64,000 nucleotides of DNA from an uncultured Lachnospiraceae bacterium (GTDB taxonomy: Bacteria; Bacillota; Clostridia; Lachnospirales; Lachnospiraceae), in assembly GCA_910579495.1 (NCBI GenBank), contig CAJTVD010000011.1, forward strand, positions 3,015-67,014, in the 5' to 3' direction. A program made the position numbers and the translations under genes. Within the stretch, counting starts at the first letter, position 1, and the number at the start of each line of letters is the position of its first letter. The notes beneath the pieces were generated by a model that was given only the letters and a program-made list of their open reading frames with translations, was not told where the DNA came from and ran no database searches. Below, one piece after another: positions 27,198-34,557 of the stretch.

Positions 27198-27347
27198 TAA
27201 TTGATTTTTGTGCGAATCCTTTTATGGAGCTACAGTCAGAAACATCTGTAGGCGGAATTTTTCCCGCATTGCACACGCTGTTAAGTTTGTATGAATGTGC
27301 CAGCAGTATCACTATGCCCAGCAAGTGATCTACCGCTGGCTTTTTAT
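27198..27347 (+). ncRNA. Structured non-coding RNA, copy 1
   Basis: Transcript predicted from the promoter to an intrinsic terminator. Helices: TGTGC/GCACA (27210-27214 with 27272-27276) closing a junction that holds TCC/GGA, TACAG/CTGTA (27232 and 27247) and GCGG/CCGC (27253 and 27265); then a terminator stem GCCAGCAGTATCACT with AGTGAT-CTACC-GCTGGC (27300-27341) and five Ts. Compared with copy 2, several pairs differ on both strands while pairing is kept. The 5' TTGTAATTGATTTTTGTGCG and the GCATTGCACACGCTGTTAAG blocks are identical in both. No open reading frame with a ribosome site lies inside. No known RNA family is recognised. Confidence 0.75.
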
Positions 27348-27374
27348 TTTGGAATTTAATAATCTCTTATCAGA

Positions 27375-27444
27375 GCAGGAATGACGCCGGTTCATAGAAA
27401 TTATGGACGCCAGATATATCAGGGAAGTCATTCCTGCTTTTTTG
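27375..27444 (+). terminator. Second hairpin/terminator of module, copy 1 (leader element)
   Basis: AGCAGGAATGAC (27375) pairs perfectly with GTCATTCCTGCT (to 27439), followed by six Ts. Inside is a conserved smaller hairpin, GGTTCATAGAAATTATGGAC, and then GCCA. It stands 58 bases before the next start codon. The outer stem alone would be a strong terminator; the conserved interior suggests a regulated attenuator. Confidence 0.75.
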
Positions 27445-27502
27445 CTGCCCAGATGCCGGGAAGGCTGAGGATAGAAATTTATATCAGGAAGGAGGAGAAC
27501 GA

Positions 27503-27706
27503 TTGCAGAAAGTAAGATGGCTGGATCAGGACTGTAACAAATGCGGACGGCAGTTAAACAGCTGGGATGCCCAGTTATCAAAAACCCTGGCATACAAATA
27601 TCCATGCTGTGAATCCTGTATTGCCGGAGAATACGGCATGTCAGCGGAGAGGCTGAGGGACCGCATGGAAGACTATTTTGGGATACGCCCCTGCCAGGGC
27701 CTGTAA
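27503..27706 (+). CDS. Small zinc-ribbon-like protein, function unknown
   Basis: 67 residues from TTG 27503 with GGAGGAG about 6 bases upstream. Two cysteine pairs, CNKC near residue 11 and CCESC near 35, could bind one zinc ion. The rest is charged and contains no membrane segment. It is the first gene after RNA module copy 1 and is 11 bases from the next gene, so the pair is likely cotranscribed. Function is not known. Confidence 0.7.
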   Translation: MQKVRWLDQDCNKCGRQLNSWDAQLSKTLAYKYPCCESCIAGEYGMSAERLRDRMEDYFGIRPCQGL

Positions 27707-27717
27707 GGAGGAAGAAA

Positions 27718-28923
27718 ATGAAAGAGAATGAGTATAAGGAATACAACATTTTGACAAAACGGCTGCTGGCGGAAGGCTATACCGCAGACCGCCATCCGGA
27801 CTATGTAAGGGTAGATGTCTCCGCATGGGAGAAAAAGACCCTTGATAATTTTTATGGAGGCTTTACTTATGAACGCTGGTGGATCTATGAGCAGACCTTT
27901 AAGACTCCCTGCGGCCTGCAGTGTAAAGGCCTCCAGTGCCACAGCAACATGAGTTACATGGGTATTGAGTGGACGTTTGAAAACGATATGGCAACGATCC
28001 ACTGTCCTTATGAAAAAAAGGAATGCACGCTGAAACATGAGTACCTTCAGGATCATGGCGTACTCCGGTATGATTGTGAAGTCCATATGACAGATGAAGA
28101 ATACTGTTATGAAGGAAGTGTGGAGCATATCTTAAAACTCCATGATGAAGAGATACGAAGGCAGGAGGTCAGTTTCGAGCTTCAAAAGAAGGGGCGCGTC
28201 TGCCGGGAGCATACGAGGTTTAACAGGGATACGCTGGAATGGGAAATGAATTATGATCCTTATTACTGCGGACGAAGGAGATGTGTCGGGATGTGCCCGG
28301 TTCTGGGACATGAGCTGGATAAAAAGAGGGGAAATGTATTTTATGATGTTAAGATTACATATCTCAGGTGTGATTTAAACGGCACACTGTTTGAGGGGCA
28401 GATGGATACCCAGATCATTAAGGGAAAAAAGCTGTTTGACCATCCGGTGAGCATGGATATCGCCAAAATATGCGCCAGGCTCTGCCAGGATAAGATAAAG
28501 GAGAAAATGCGGAACCACTATTTTACGGAACTGTTTTTCTCTGAATACCACGGCAGGTATTTTTCCTTTGAGATTCTGAACGTCCGTGCCGAACAGCGGG
28601 AGAGCCGGGACCTGATGCAGGATCTGGAGGATATCCGTAACGGAATCCAGATCGTACATGCCTCCGATATGGAAAAACAAAATTCAGAAAACAAAAGGGA
28701 AAGGCGCCGGCAGCTGAGGGAATCTGCGGTCAGGCGTCTGGAAAAGAAACTGATGGAGCAGGGATATGAGAGCCTGGAGGAGTTCAGCGCAGACCGGCGC
28801 CATGCGGATAAATGGCTGGGCCGGGAACGGATTGCAGAGCTGGAAGAGATGCGCCTTAAAAAAGAGAAAGAGAAAAAAGAACAGCCGGTACAGCTCTCTC
28901 TGTTTGATATGGAAGCTTCCTGA
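27718..28923 (+). CDS. Cysteine-rich element protein with C-terminal clamp-binding motif
   Basis: 401 residues, not assigned to a family. The N-terminal half has clustered cysteines (TPCGLQCKGLQC near residue 63, HCPYEKKEC near 97, YYCGRRRCVGMCP near 185), suggestive of metal binding. The C-terminal third is a charged helix-rich region with arginine and glutamate (KRERRRQLRESAVRRLEKK). The last residues include QLSLF, the consensus peptide by which proteins dock on the beta sliding clamp. It follows the zinc-ribbon-like gene by 11 bases. A role in replication or repair of the element is an inference from the motif and neighbourhood. Confidence 0.75.
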   Translation: MKENEYKEYNILTKRLLAEGYTADRHPDYVRVDVSAWEKKTLDNFYGGFTYERWWIYEQTFKTPCGLQCKGLQCHSNMSYMGIEWTFENDMATIHCPYEKKECTLKHEYLQDHGVLRYDCEVHMTDEEYCYEGSVEHILKLHDEEIRRQEVSFELQKKGRVCREHTRFNRDTLEWEMNYDPYYCGRRRCVGMCPVLGHELDKKRGNVFYDVKITYLRCDLNGTLFEGQMDTQIIKGKKLFDHPVSMDIAKICARLCQDKIKEKMRNHYFTELFFSEYHGRYFSFEILNVRAEQRESRDLMQDLEDIRNGIQIVHASDMEKQNSENKRERRRQLRESAVRRLEKKLMEQGYESLEEFSADRRHADKWLGRERIAELEEMRLKKEKEKKEQPVQLSLFDMEAS

Positions 28924-28971
28924 GAAAAAAGCTTTCATTGTACCAGATCCGGTGCTTACGCATCCGACAAT

Positions 28972-29021
28972 ACTATATATAGTATTGACTGCTTGACTTA
29001 ATCAATATCTTGTGCTAAACT
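28972..29021 (+). promoter_or_regulatory. Palindrome plus promoter of RNA module, copy 2
   Basis: ACTATATATAGT (28972-28983), 9 bases, TTGACT (28993-28998), 17 bases, TAAACT (29016-29021) with TGC before it. Every spacing equals that in copy 1 although the intervening bases differ, which marks these as the functional parts. Confidence 0.75.
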
Positions 29022-29027
29022 GTCCTT

Positions 29028-29177
29028 GTAATTGATTTTTGTGCGCATCCCGTACGGGAGATATAGTCTGTTCAGGCTGTATGCGGAATATGCTCCGCAT
29101 TGCACACGCTGTTAAGTTTGTATTTTGTGCCAGTAGTACCACTATGCCTTCAGGGCAGTGGTTTACTGGCCTTTTTT
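29028..29177 (+). ncRNA. Structured non-coding RNA, copy 2
   Basis: Same fold as copy 1: TGTGC/GCACA junction, TCCC/GGGA with GTAC loop (29048), TATAG/CTGTA (29062 and 29077; a C to U change keeps a G-U pair), TGCGGA/TCCGCA (29082 and 29094; longer than in copy 1), then the terminator GCCAGTAGTACCACT with AGTGGT-TT-ACTGGC and six Ts. In the terminator C-G becomes U-A and U-A becomes C-G relative to copy 1. The RNA precedes the 29343 gene and the YqaJ-RecD2-primase block. Confidence 0.75.
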
Positions 29178-29204
29178 ATGTTATGGGATGATATTCCCTT
29201 ATAG

Positions 29205-29272
29205 AGCGGAAATGACGATGGTTCATGGAAATCCATGGACGCCAAAGATTTGGCAGTCATTTCCGCTTTTTT
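29205..29272 (+). terminator. Second hairpin/terminator of module, copy 2 (leader element)
   Basis: AGCGGAAATGAC pairs perfectly with GTCATTTCCGCT, followed by six Ts. The inner hairpin GGTTCATGGAAATCCATGGAC differs from copy 1 by paired changes (CATA/TATG to CATGG/CCATG). It stands 70 bases before the next start codon. Confidence 0.75.
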
Positions 29273-29342
29273 ATTATTTCACCGCCCAAACGCCGTTTCA
29301 GGCTTTGAGGATAAAACATTTTTAGAAAGGCAGGTAAAAAGA

Positions 29343-29504
29343 ATGAGTGCAAGAAACAAAAAAGCCAGTAAAAACTGGAAGAAACAGGCGGCAGGCTATC
29401 CGTTTCAGGATACCGCTGCCCAGAAAGCAAATGCCCGGTATCAGAAGAACTGTACCATCATACGGACAGTAAACTTCACACACAGAGCAAGAAGGGGGGC
29501 GTAA
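29343..29504 (+). CDS. Small basic protein, function unknown
   Basis: 53 residues from ATG 29343 (MSARNKKASKNWKKQAAGYP), very rich in Lys, Arg and Ala, ending HRARRGA; AAAGGCAGG lies about 9 bases upstream. It ends two bases before the exonuclease gene and is likely cotranslated. The composition suggests nucleic-acid binding, but no fold is recognised. An upstream in-frame ATG at 29235 falls inside the attenuator hairpin and is rejected. Confidence 0.6.
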   Translation: MSARNKKASKNWKKQAAGYPFQDTAAQKANARYQKNCTIIRTVNFTHRARRGA

Positions 29505-29506
29505 AT

Positions 29507-30571
29507 ATGCCCGGCATGGTATTTGAAAAGGGAAGGAACAGTCCGCTGGTATTGGTGGAGACAGAAAACCTTACCCGTGAGGAATGGCTGGACTGGAGAC
29601 GTAAAGGGATCGGCGGCAGTGACGCAGCAGCCATCATGGGAATATCCCCTTTCCGTACCGCACGGGATATCTATTATGACAAGCTTGGTATCGCGGCGGT
29701 GGAGGAAAATGAGTCCAACTGGGTGGCTCTGGAAATGGGTCATCTTCTGGAAGACCTTGTGGCAAAGATATTTGGACGTAAGACAGGGCTTAAAATCTAT
29801 CAGATCAAGAAGATGTTTCAGCATCCTCTTTTTCCGTTCATGCTGGCAGATGTGGATTATTTTATCACCATGCCGGACGGCACAGAGGCAATCCTGGAGA
29901 TCAAGACCACCAATTATAATGCAAAAGACCTGTGGTGGAAAGACGGCCGGGAGATTGTGCCGGTCTATTATGAGGCACAGGGCAGGCATTACATGGCCGT
30001 GATGGATATAGACCGGGTATTTTTCTGCTGTCTGTATGGAAACACGGAGGATGAGGTCATCATACGGGAGATCCGCAGGGATACAGCATACGAGGAAGAA
30101 ATGATATTCCTGGAACAGGAATTCTGGAACAGCTATGTGCAGAAACAGGTTCCGCCGCCCTATCTGGAGGATGGAGATGTGATCCTTGCAAGCGCCAGGC
30201 AGTATTGCGGCCGTGCGGACAAGGATGCGGAAACCATTATCCTGAAAGGCACCATGCAGTCCACGCTGATGCGTTACATGCAGCTCCAGGAGCAGAAGAA
30301 ACAGTCGGATAAATTTTCCAAAAAGCTGGAGGCCGATATCCAGAGGCTGAAAGCAATCCTGGCTGCGGAGCTGGGAACGAGCTGTAAGGCTGTCTGCGAT
30401 ATGGGCGGGAGCCGCTATACGGTGACATACAATCCGGTCCGCAAGATGATCGTTGACAAGGACAACCTGGCACGGCTGAAGCTGCAGTATCCGGAAATCT
30501 ATGAACAGTTTGTAACGGTATCGGAGTTTCGGACATTTCATGTGAAAGTCAGTGCCGTGGATGCTGCCTGA
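29507..30571 (+). CDS. YqaJ-type viral recombinase/exonuclease
   Basis: 354 residues with the YqaJ domain in the first 200: EEWLDWRRKGIGGSDAAAIM, GHLLEDLVAKIF, then the nuclease core LADVDYF and EAILEIKTTN with the D-(x)n-E-x-K metal-binding pattern near residue 125. These are lambda-exonuclease-like enzymes that resect double-strand ends for annealing recombination. The C-terminal 130 residues include a coiled coil around LMRYMQLQEQKKQSD. It opens the recombination part of the element and is followed by a small membrane protein and a RecD2-type helicase. Confidence 0.9.
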   Translation: MPGMVFEKGRNSPLVLVETENLTREEWLDWRRKGIGGSDAAAIMGISPFRTARDIYYDKLGIAAVEENESNWVALEMGHLLEDLVAKIFGRKTGLKIYQIKKMFQHPLFPFMLADVDYFITMPDGTEAILEIKTTNYNAKDLWWKDGREIVPVYYEAQGRHYMAVMDIDRVFFCCLYGNTEDEVIIREIRRDTAYEEEMIFLEQEFWNSYVQKQVPPPYLEDGDVILASARQYCGRADKDAETIILKGTMQSTLMRYMQLQEQKKQSDKFSKKLEADIQRLKAILAAELGTSCKAVCDMGGSRYTVTYNPVRKMIVDKDNLARLKLQYPEIYEQFVTVSEFRTFHVKVSAVDAA

Positions 30572-30624
30572 AACCAGGCAGGAACATACGGACGGATGAT
30601 AGAAAAAAGAAAGGAAACAGGAAA

Positions 30625-30798
30625 ATGAAAAGAAAGACACTGATACTGGGGAGCATAGGGGGAGTTCTCTTATTTCTCCTGCTGAAAGATGTATACCGGC
30701 TCATACGACTGGGCTGGTTTCTGGTACTGTCTCCCCTGCCGGGCGCTGTCCTGGCAGTGATTGTGAGCATGTTGATCTTATGGTTTTTATGGAGGTGA
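30625..30798 (+). CDS. Small two-helix membrane protein
   Basis: 57 codons, ATG 30625 to TGA 30798, with AAAGGAAACAGGA upstream. The product starts MKRKTLILGSIGGVLLF and has two hydrophobic segments separated by LKDVYRLIRLGW. It is tightly spaced (4 bases) before the helicase gene. No function can be assigned; its position and ribosome site support it as a real gene. Confidence 0.55.
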   Translation: MKRKTLILGSIGGVLLFLLLKDVYRLIRLGWFLVLSPLPGAVLAVIVSMLILWFLWR

Positions 30799-30802
30799 GA
30801 GA

Positions 30803-33079
30803 ATGAGTTATATCGGAACTTATGACGGGAAGATCTTCCACAACCCGTCAAATAAATTCTGCATTGTCATTGTGAAGACCGCAGATACATCCATCCCGGA
30901 AAAGGCGAGGGATAAAAGACGGTATAGGGATCACCTGATCCGTTTCACTGCTGTCGGCTATGAAATCCCCATGACGGATGCCGTGGAGCTGGAACTGGAC
31001 GGTGAATGGGTAAACGGAAAATACGGCATGCAGCTCCAGGTGGAGCAGTGGCGCGAGATCGTGCCGAAGACAAAGGAGGGCGTGCTGAGTTACCTGGGTT
31101 CCGGTCTGATCAAAGGCATCGGGGAAAAGACCGCTGCGGAGATCGTGGCAAAGTTCGGCACAGGCACGCTGGACATACTGGAAAAGCATCCGGAACGGCT
31201 TCTGGAGGTCCGGGGGATTACGGAAAACAAGCTGGAGGATATCCGGACTTCTTTTGCGGAGAGCCGGATGCTGCGCGACATCATGACACTTCTTGCGCCC
31301 TTTAAGCTGACACCAAAGACGGCATTGAAGATCTACCAGCATTTTGGGCCGGCCTGTATGGATCTTTTGAAAAAAAGTCCCTTCGAGCTGTGCCAGATAC
31401 CAGGCTTTGGGTTCCGGCGGGTGGATGCCATTGTAAGGAAGACGGATAACCGTCCCCGTGATCCCATGCGGATAGGGGGTGCGCTTCACTGTACGCTGGA
31501 CGAAGCGAAGGGAAAGCAGGGGCATCTGTTCCTGGAAAGAGAAACTTTGTGCAAGGCGGCCTTTAAGCTGCTGAACGAAAAGATTCCCCTGCCGGAAATG
31601 CGTGTGCGGCCGGAGGAAGTGGAAAAGGAACTGGACGGCATGATTTTAAACGGCTCTGTGGTATCCATGAGAGACAATATCTACCATCCTGCCGTATTTG
31701 CACAGGAGGACGAGACTGCCAGCCGGATTGCAAGGCTGCTGGCGGAGGAGAGGCCGCCGATGAAAGATATTTCTGCCGTCATTGAAACTGTCAGGACAGA
31801 ACTGGGTCTTCGGACATCCGAAAAACAGGAATCCGCAGTCAGGACGGCTTTTCTTTACAACCTGTCAATTATCACCGGTTCCCCGGGCACAGGAAAGACA
31901 ACCGTGCTGAAGATTATTTTAGAGGTTTACCGAAGGCTCTGGCCGGACAATAAGATTGTCCTTATGGCGCCTACGGGCCGTGCGAGCAGGAGGATGGCGG
32001 AAAGCACCGGTTTTGAGGGGGCATGCACTCTTCACAGCGGGCTTGGCCTTGTCAGCGAAGAGGATGAGAGCAGCCGCAATAGAAAAAAAGACGGCCTGGA
32101 TGCGGACATGGTGATCGTGGATGAGTTTTCCATGGTGGATATGTGGCTGGCAGGGAAATTCTTTCCCGCATTGAAAAAAGGGGCGAAGATCATCTTAGTC
32201 GGAGACCCGGACCAGCTGCCCAGCGTAGGAGCGGGAAATGTATTCAGGGAATTGATCCAGTGCGGCCTTGTACCGGTTACAGTGTTGGATGAAATTTTCC
32301 GTCAGGCAAAGGACAGCCTGATTGCCCACAACGCACGGTTTATCCATGACGGCAATACCAGGCTGTATTACGGAAATGATTTTCAGTTTCTGCTCTGTGA
32401 CAGTCAGGAAGATGCGGCGGCAGCTATCATCGAGAGGTATTGCCAGGAAATTGAGAGTAACGGGATTGAGCATGTGCAGATCCTTTCTCCCTTCCGGACA
32501 GAAGGGGCGGCATCTTCAGACCACTTGAATGCTGCCATCCGGGAGATCGTGAATCCATTCCAGTCCACGGAGGATGAGGTGCGTATCGGCCCGAAGACAT
32601 TCCGTGTCGGAGACCGTATCATGCAGACGAAGAACACTGACAAGGTATCCAACGGAGACCTGGGTTTCATCCGGTATATAGATGACACGCCGGATGGGAA
32701 ACGGATCGGCCTGGAATTCGGAGAGAACCGCAGCCTGGAATACAGCACGGAGGATCTGGTGAATCTGGACCTTGCATATGCGACCACCATCCATAAGGCC
32801 ATGGGTTCCGAATATGATATCGTACTGATGCCGATACTGAAGGCACACTATATCATGCTCTATCGGAATCTTCTGTATACCGGAATCACCCGTGCCAGGA
32901 AAAAGGTAGTGCTGGCAGGAGAAAAGAGCGTGCTGTTTATGGCCATACACAAGAATGAGATCAGCAGAAGGAACACCCTTCTGGGAGAACGCATCCGCCT
33001 GTATTACAAGGCTTATGCAAAAAGCGCCGGGATAATTGTGCCGGAGTTCCCGGAAGAAAAACTGAAAGCAGCAGGTTAA
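30803..33079 (+). CDS. RecD2-like ATP-dependent DNA helicase
   Basis: 758 residues, SF1 helicase of the RecD2/TraA kind moving 5' to 3'. The N-terminal OB-like part (EGVLSYLGSGLIKGIGEKTA with helix-hairpin-helix near residue 100) precedes Walker A GSPGTGKTTVLK near residue 355, motif II VIVDEFSMVD near 436, LVGDPDQLPSVG near 467, and the C-terminal motif ATTIHKAMGSEYDIVLMP near 660. GGAGGTGAGAG precedes the ATG. With the YqaJ exonuclease upstream and primase downstream it forms the DNA-processing core of the element. Confidence 0.92.
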   Translation: MSYIGTYDGKIFHNPSNKFCIVIVKTADTSIPEKARDKRRYRDHLIRFTAVGYEIPMTDAVELELDGEWVNGKYGMQLQVEQWREIVPKTKEGVLSYLGSGLIKGIGEKTAAEIVAKFGTGTLDILEKHPERLLEVRGITENKLEDIRTSFAESRMLRDIMTLLAPFKLTPKTALKIYQHFGPACMDLLKKSPFELCQIPGFGFRRVDAIVRKTDNRPRDPMRIGGALHCTLDEAKGKQGHLFLERETLCKAAFKLLNEKIPLPEMRVRPEEVEKELDGMILNGSVVSMRDNIYHPAVFAQEDETASRIARLLAEERPPMKDISAVIETVRTELGLRTSEKQESAVRTAFLYNLSIITGSPGTGKTTVLKIILEVYRRLWPDNKIVLMAPTGRASRRMAESTGFEGACTLHSGLGLVSEEDESSRNRKKDGLDADMVIVDEFSMVDMWLAGKFFPALKKGAKIILVGDPDQLPSVGAGNVFRELIQCGLVPVTVLDEIFRQAKDSLIAHNARFIHDGNTRLYYGNDFQFLLCDSQEDAAAAIIERYCQEIESNGIEHVQILSPFRTEGAASSDHLNAAIREIVNPFQSTEDEVRIGPKTFRVGDRIMQTKNTDKVSNGDLGFIRYIDDTPDGKRIGLEFGENRSLEYSTEDLVNLDLAYATTIHKAMGSEYDIVLMPILKAHYIMLYRNLLYTGITRARKKVVLAGEKSVLFMAIHKNEISRRNTLLGERIRLYYKAYAKSAGIIVPEFPEEKLKAAG

Positions 33080-33145
33080 AAATGGGATATGGTGCAGAAA
33101 ATGCACAGGGTATCCCTTATTTATTTGATGAAAGGAGTTTTCAAG

Positions 33146-34492
33146 ATGAATAAGAACGAACACACAGCAACAATGTATGAAAGTATTCCCGCAGTGGCAG
33201 AGCTGAACAAGGTGCCGGGCTTTAACCCGCTGAAGCTGCTCCGCCGTGTCATTTCCCCGGATAACGGGGAGACGGTTCTGCAGCTGGACCTTCCCTATAA
33301 GAAGTTATGGTTCCGGCTGGCGAACCCGAAAGGGCGTATCCGGCTCAATGCCCTCCGTATCACGGAGCAGATGGCAATTTACGAGGCACAGGTTTTCCTG
33401 GAGCGTACAGACGAAAACCCCATAGGCAGCTTCACATCCAGCTGTACAAAGGAAGAAGCGCCGGGAGGGCATTATATCCAGGCAGCACAGCAGGCGGCTA
33501 TGGACGAGGCACTGTCAGATGCAGGCTTTGGCATCCAGTTTGCCGACGTCAACATGGGGGCGGAAGGGAGCCGTTATGGAAGCAGGATTCCCTTAAATGG
33601 GACCGCCCAGGGACATCCTCTGGCAGCTCCGGCCGGCATGCAGAAGGCATCTGGTGAGGCAGAACAGTCAGCGGGGACGCCTGCCGGAGGTGTGGTCAGA
33701 CCATTCCCGACAGCCACGGGTGAAAAAGAACTGCAAAAGCCGGCGCAGGAATCCGGACTGCCTGTTTCAGGCGGTCAGATAACTGTAAATACCAAAACAG
33801 AGGAAAAGAAATCATCAGAAAGCAGTCTGCCGGTGAATCCCCAGGCGGATGTCCGGAAAAATGTATTGGCCGCGAAAGGAGCGGAATTGCCTGTAAATGC
33901 ACCGGAAGAAAAATCACTTCCCATACAGGCAGGCACAGAGACACCCAAAACGGAAAATACGGAAGCCATGGAAAACAGTCTCCCTGTTTCAGAAAGAAAA
34001 AGCACAGAGGAAGACACACAGAAGGCAGTGCAGGGGATGATGTCGCTGTTAGGCGGATCAACTCTCCCCTTCGGAACGACTGTATCTTCCGCTGAAACTG
34101 TTCAGACCAAAGGAACTGTATCAGAAGGACAGAATCTTCCGGCTGGCGGAAATGCCGCCCCAGCGGTTCCGGAACTTCCGGCTGATGGGAAACCTGCATC
34201 AGGAACTATGGAGCTTCCGGTTATCGGAGAGACGGTACAGGAGAAAACAACGGCCAGATATACCCCTGATATGCCTGTGGAGGAGATCGTCAAGCTGATG
34301 ACTTTTGAAGAGGCCGGGCAGGTGGTCGTGGATACGGGCGTCTGCAAGGGCCAGACTATTGCGGAAGTAGCGGAGAGGCGTCCTCCCAGTCTGAAATTCT
34401 ATCTGTACGGCGGCTACAAAGGGGATAACAATATTCTCAGGGCGGCGGCACAGATCATGCTGGATTCCCTGGCAGTAAAGAAAGCCGGGTAA
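33146..34492 (+). CDS. Element protein with repeated LPV linker motifs (possible annealing/accessory protein)
   Basis: 448 residues from ATG 33146 (AAAGGAG upstream). The N-terminal 130 residues form a compact domain containing EAQVFLERTDENPIGSFTSS and AAQQAAMDEALSDAGFGIQF, a pattern seen in single-strand-annealing-like and related phage proteins. A long low-complexity middle carries about nine copies of a short motif (SGLPVSG, SSLPVNP, AELPVNA, KSLPIQA, NSLPVSE, STLPFGT, QNLPAGG, PELPADG, MELPVIG). The C-terminal 60 residues (CKGQTIAEVAE, GDNNILRAAAQIML) resemble a small EXOX-like tail. Family assignment is uncertain. Confidence 0.7.
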   Translation: MNKNEHTATMYESIPAVAELNKVPGFNPLKLLRRVISPDNGETVLQLDLPYKKLWFRLANPKGRIRLNALRITEQMAIYEAQVFLERTDENPIGSFTSSCTKEEAPGGHYIQAAQQAAMDEALSDAGFGIQFADVNMGAEGSRYGSRIPLNGTAQGHPLAAPAGMQKASGEAEQSAGTPAGGVVRPFPTATGEKELQKPAQESGLPVSGGQITVNTKTEEKKSSESSLPVNPQADVRKNVLAAKGAELPVNAPEEKSLPIQAGTETPKTENTEAMENSLPVSERKSTEEDTQKAVQGMMSLLGGSTLPFGTTVSSAETVQTKGTVSEGQNLPAGGNAAPAVPELPADGKPASGTMELPVIGETVQEKTTARYTPDMPVEEIVKLMTFEEAGQVVVDTGVCKGQTIAEVAERRPPSLKFYLYGGYKGDNNILRAAAQIMLDSLAVKKAG

Positions 34493-34557
34493 CGGCGGTA
34501 CATGGATAACCACAGAAGGGACAGTGAAAGACACTACAGGGAAGGAGGGCACAGACA

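Noticed and set aside
29441..30640. Long 399-codon open frame on the minus strand opposite the YqaJ exonuclease
   Set aside because: It is the complement of a well-supported gene, has no plausible domain or ribosome site, and its length follows from the codon bias of the sense gene.
30848..31525. Open frame opposite the RecD2-like helicase
   Set aside because: Antisense shadow of a gene with clear helicase motifs; composition is not protein-like.
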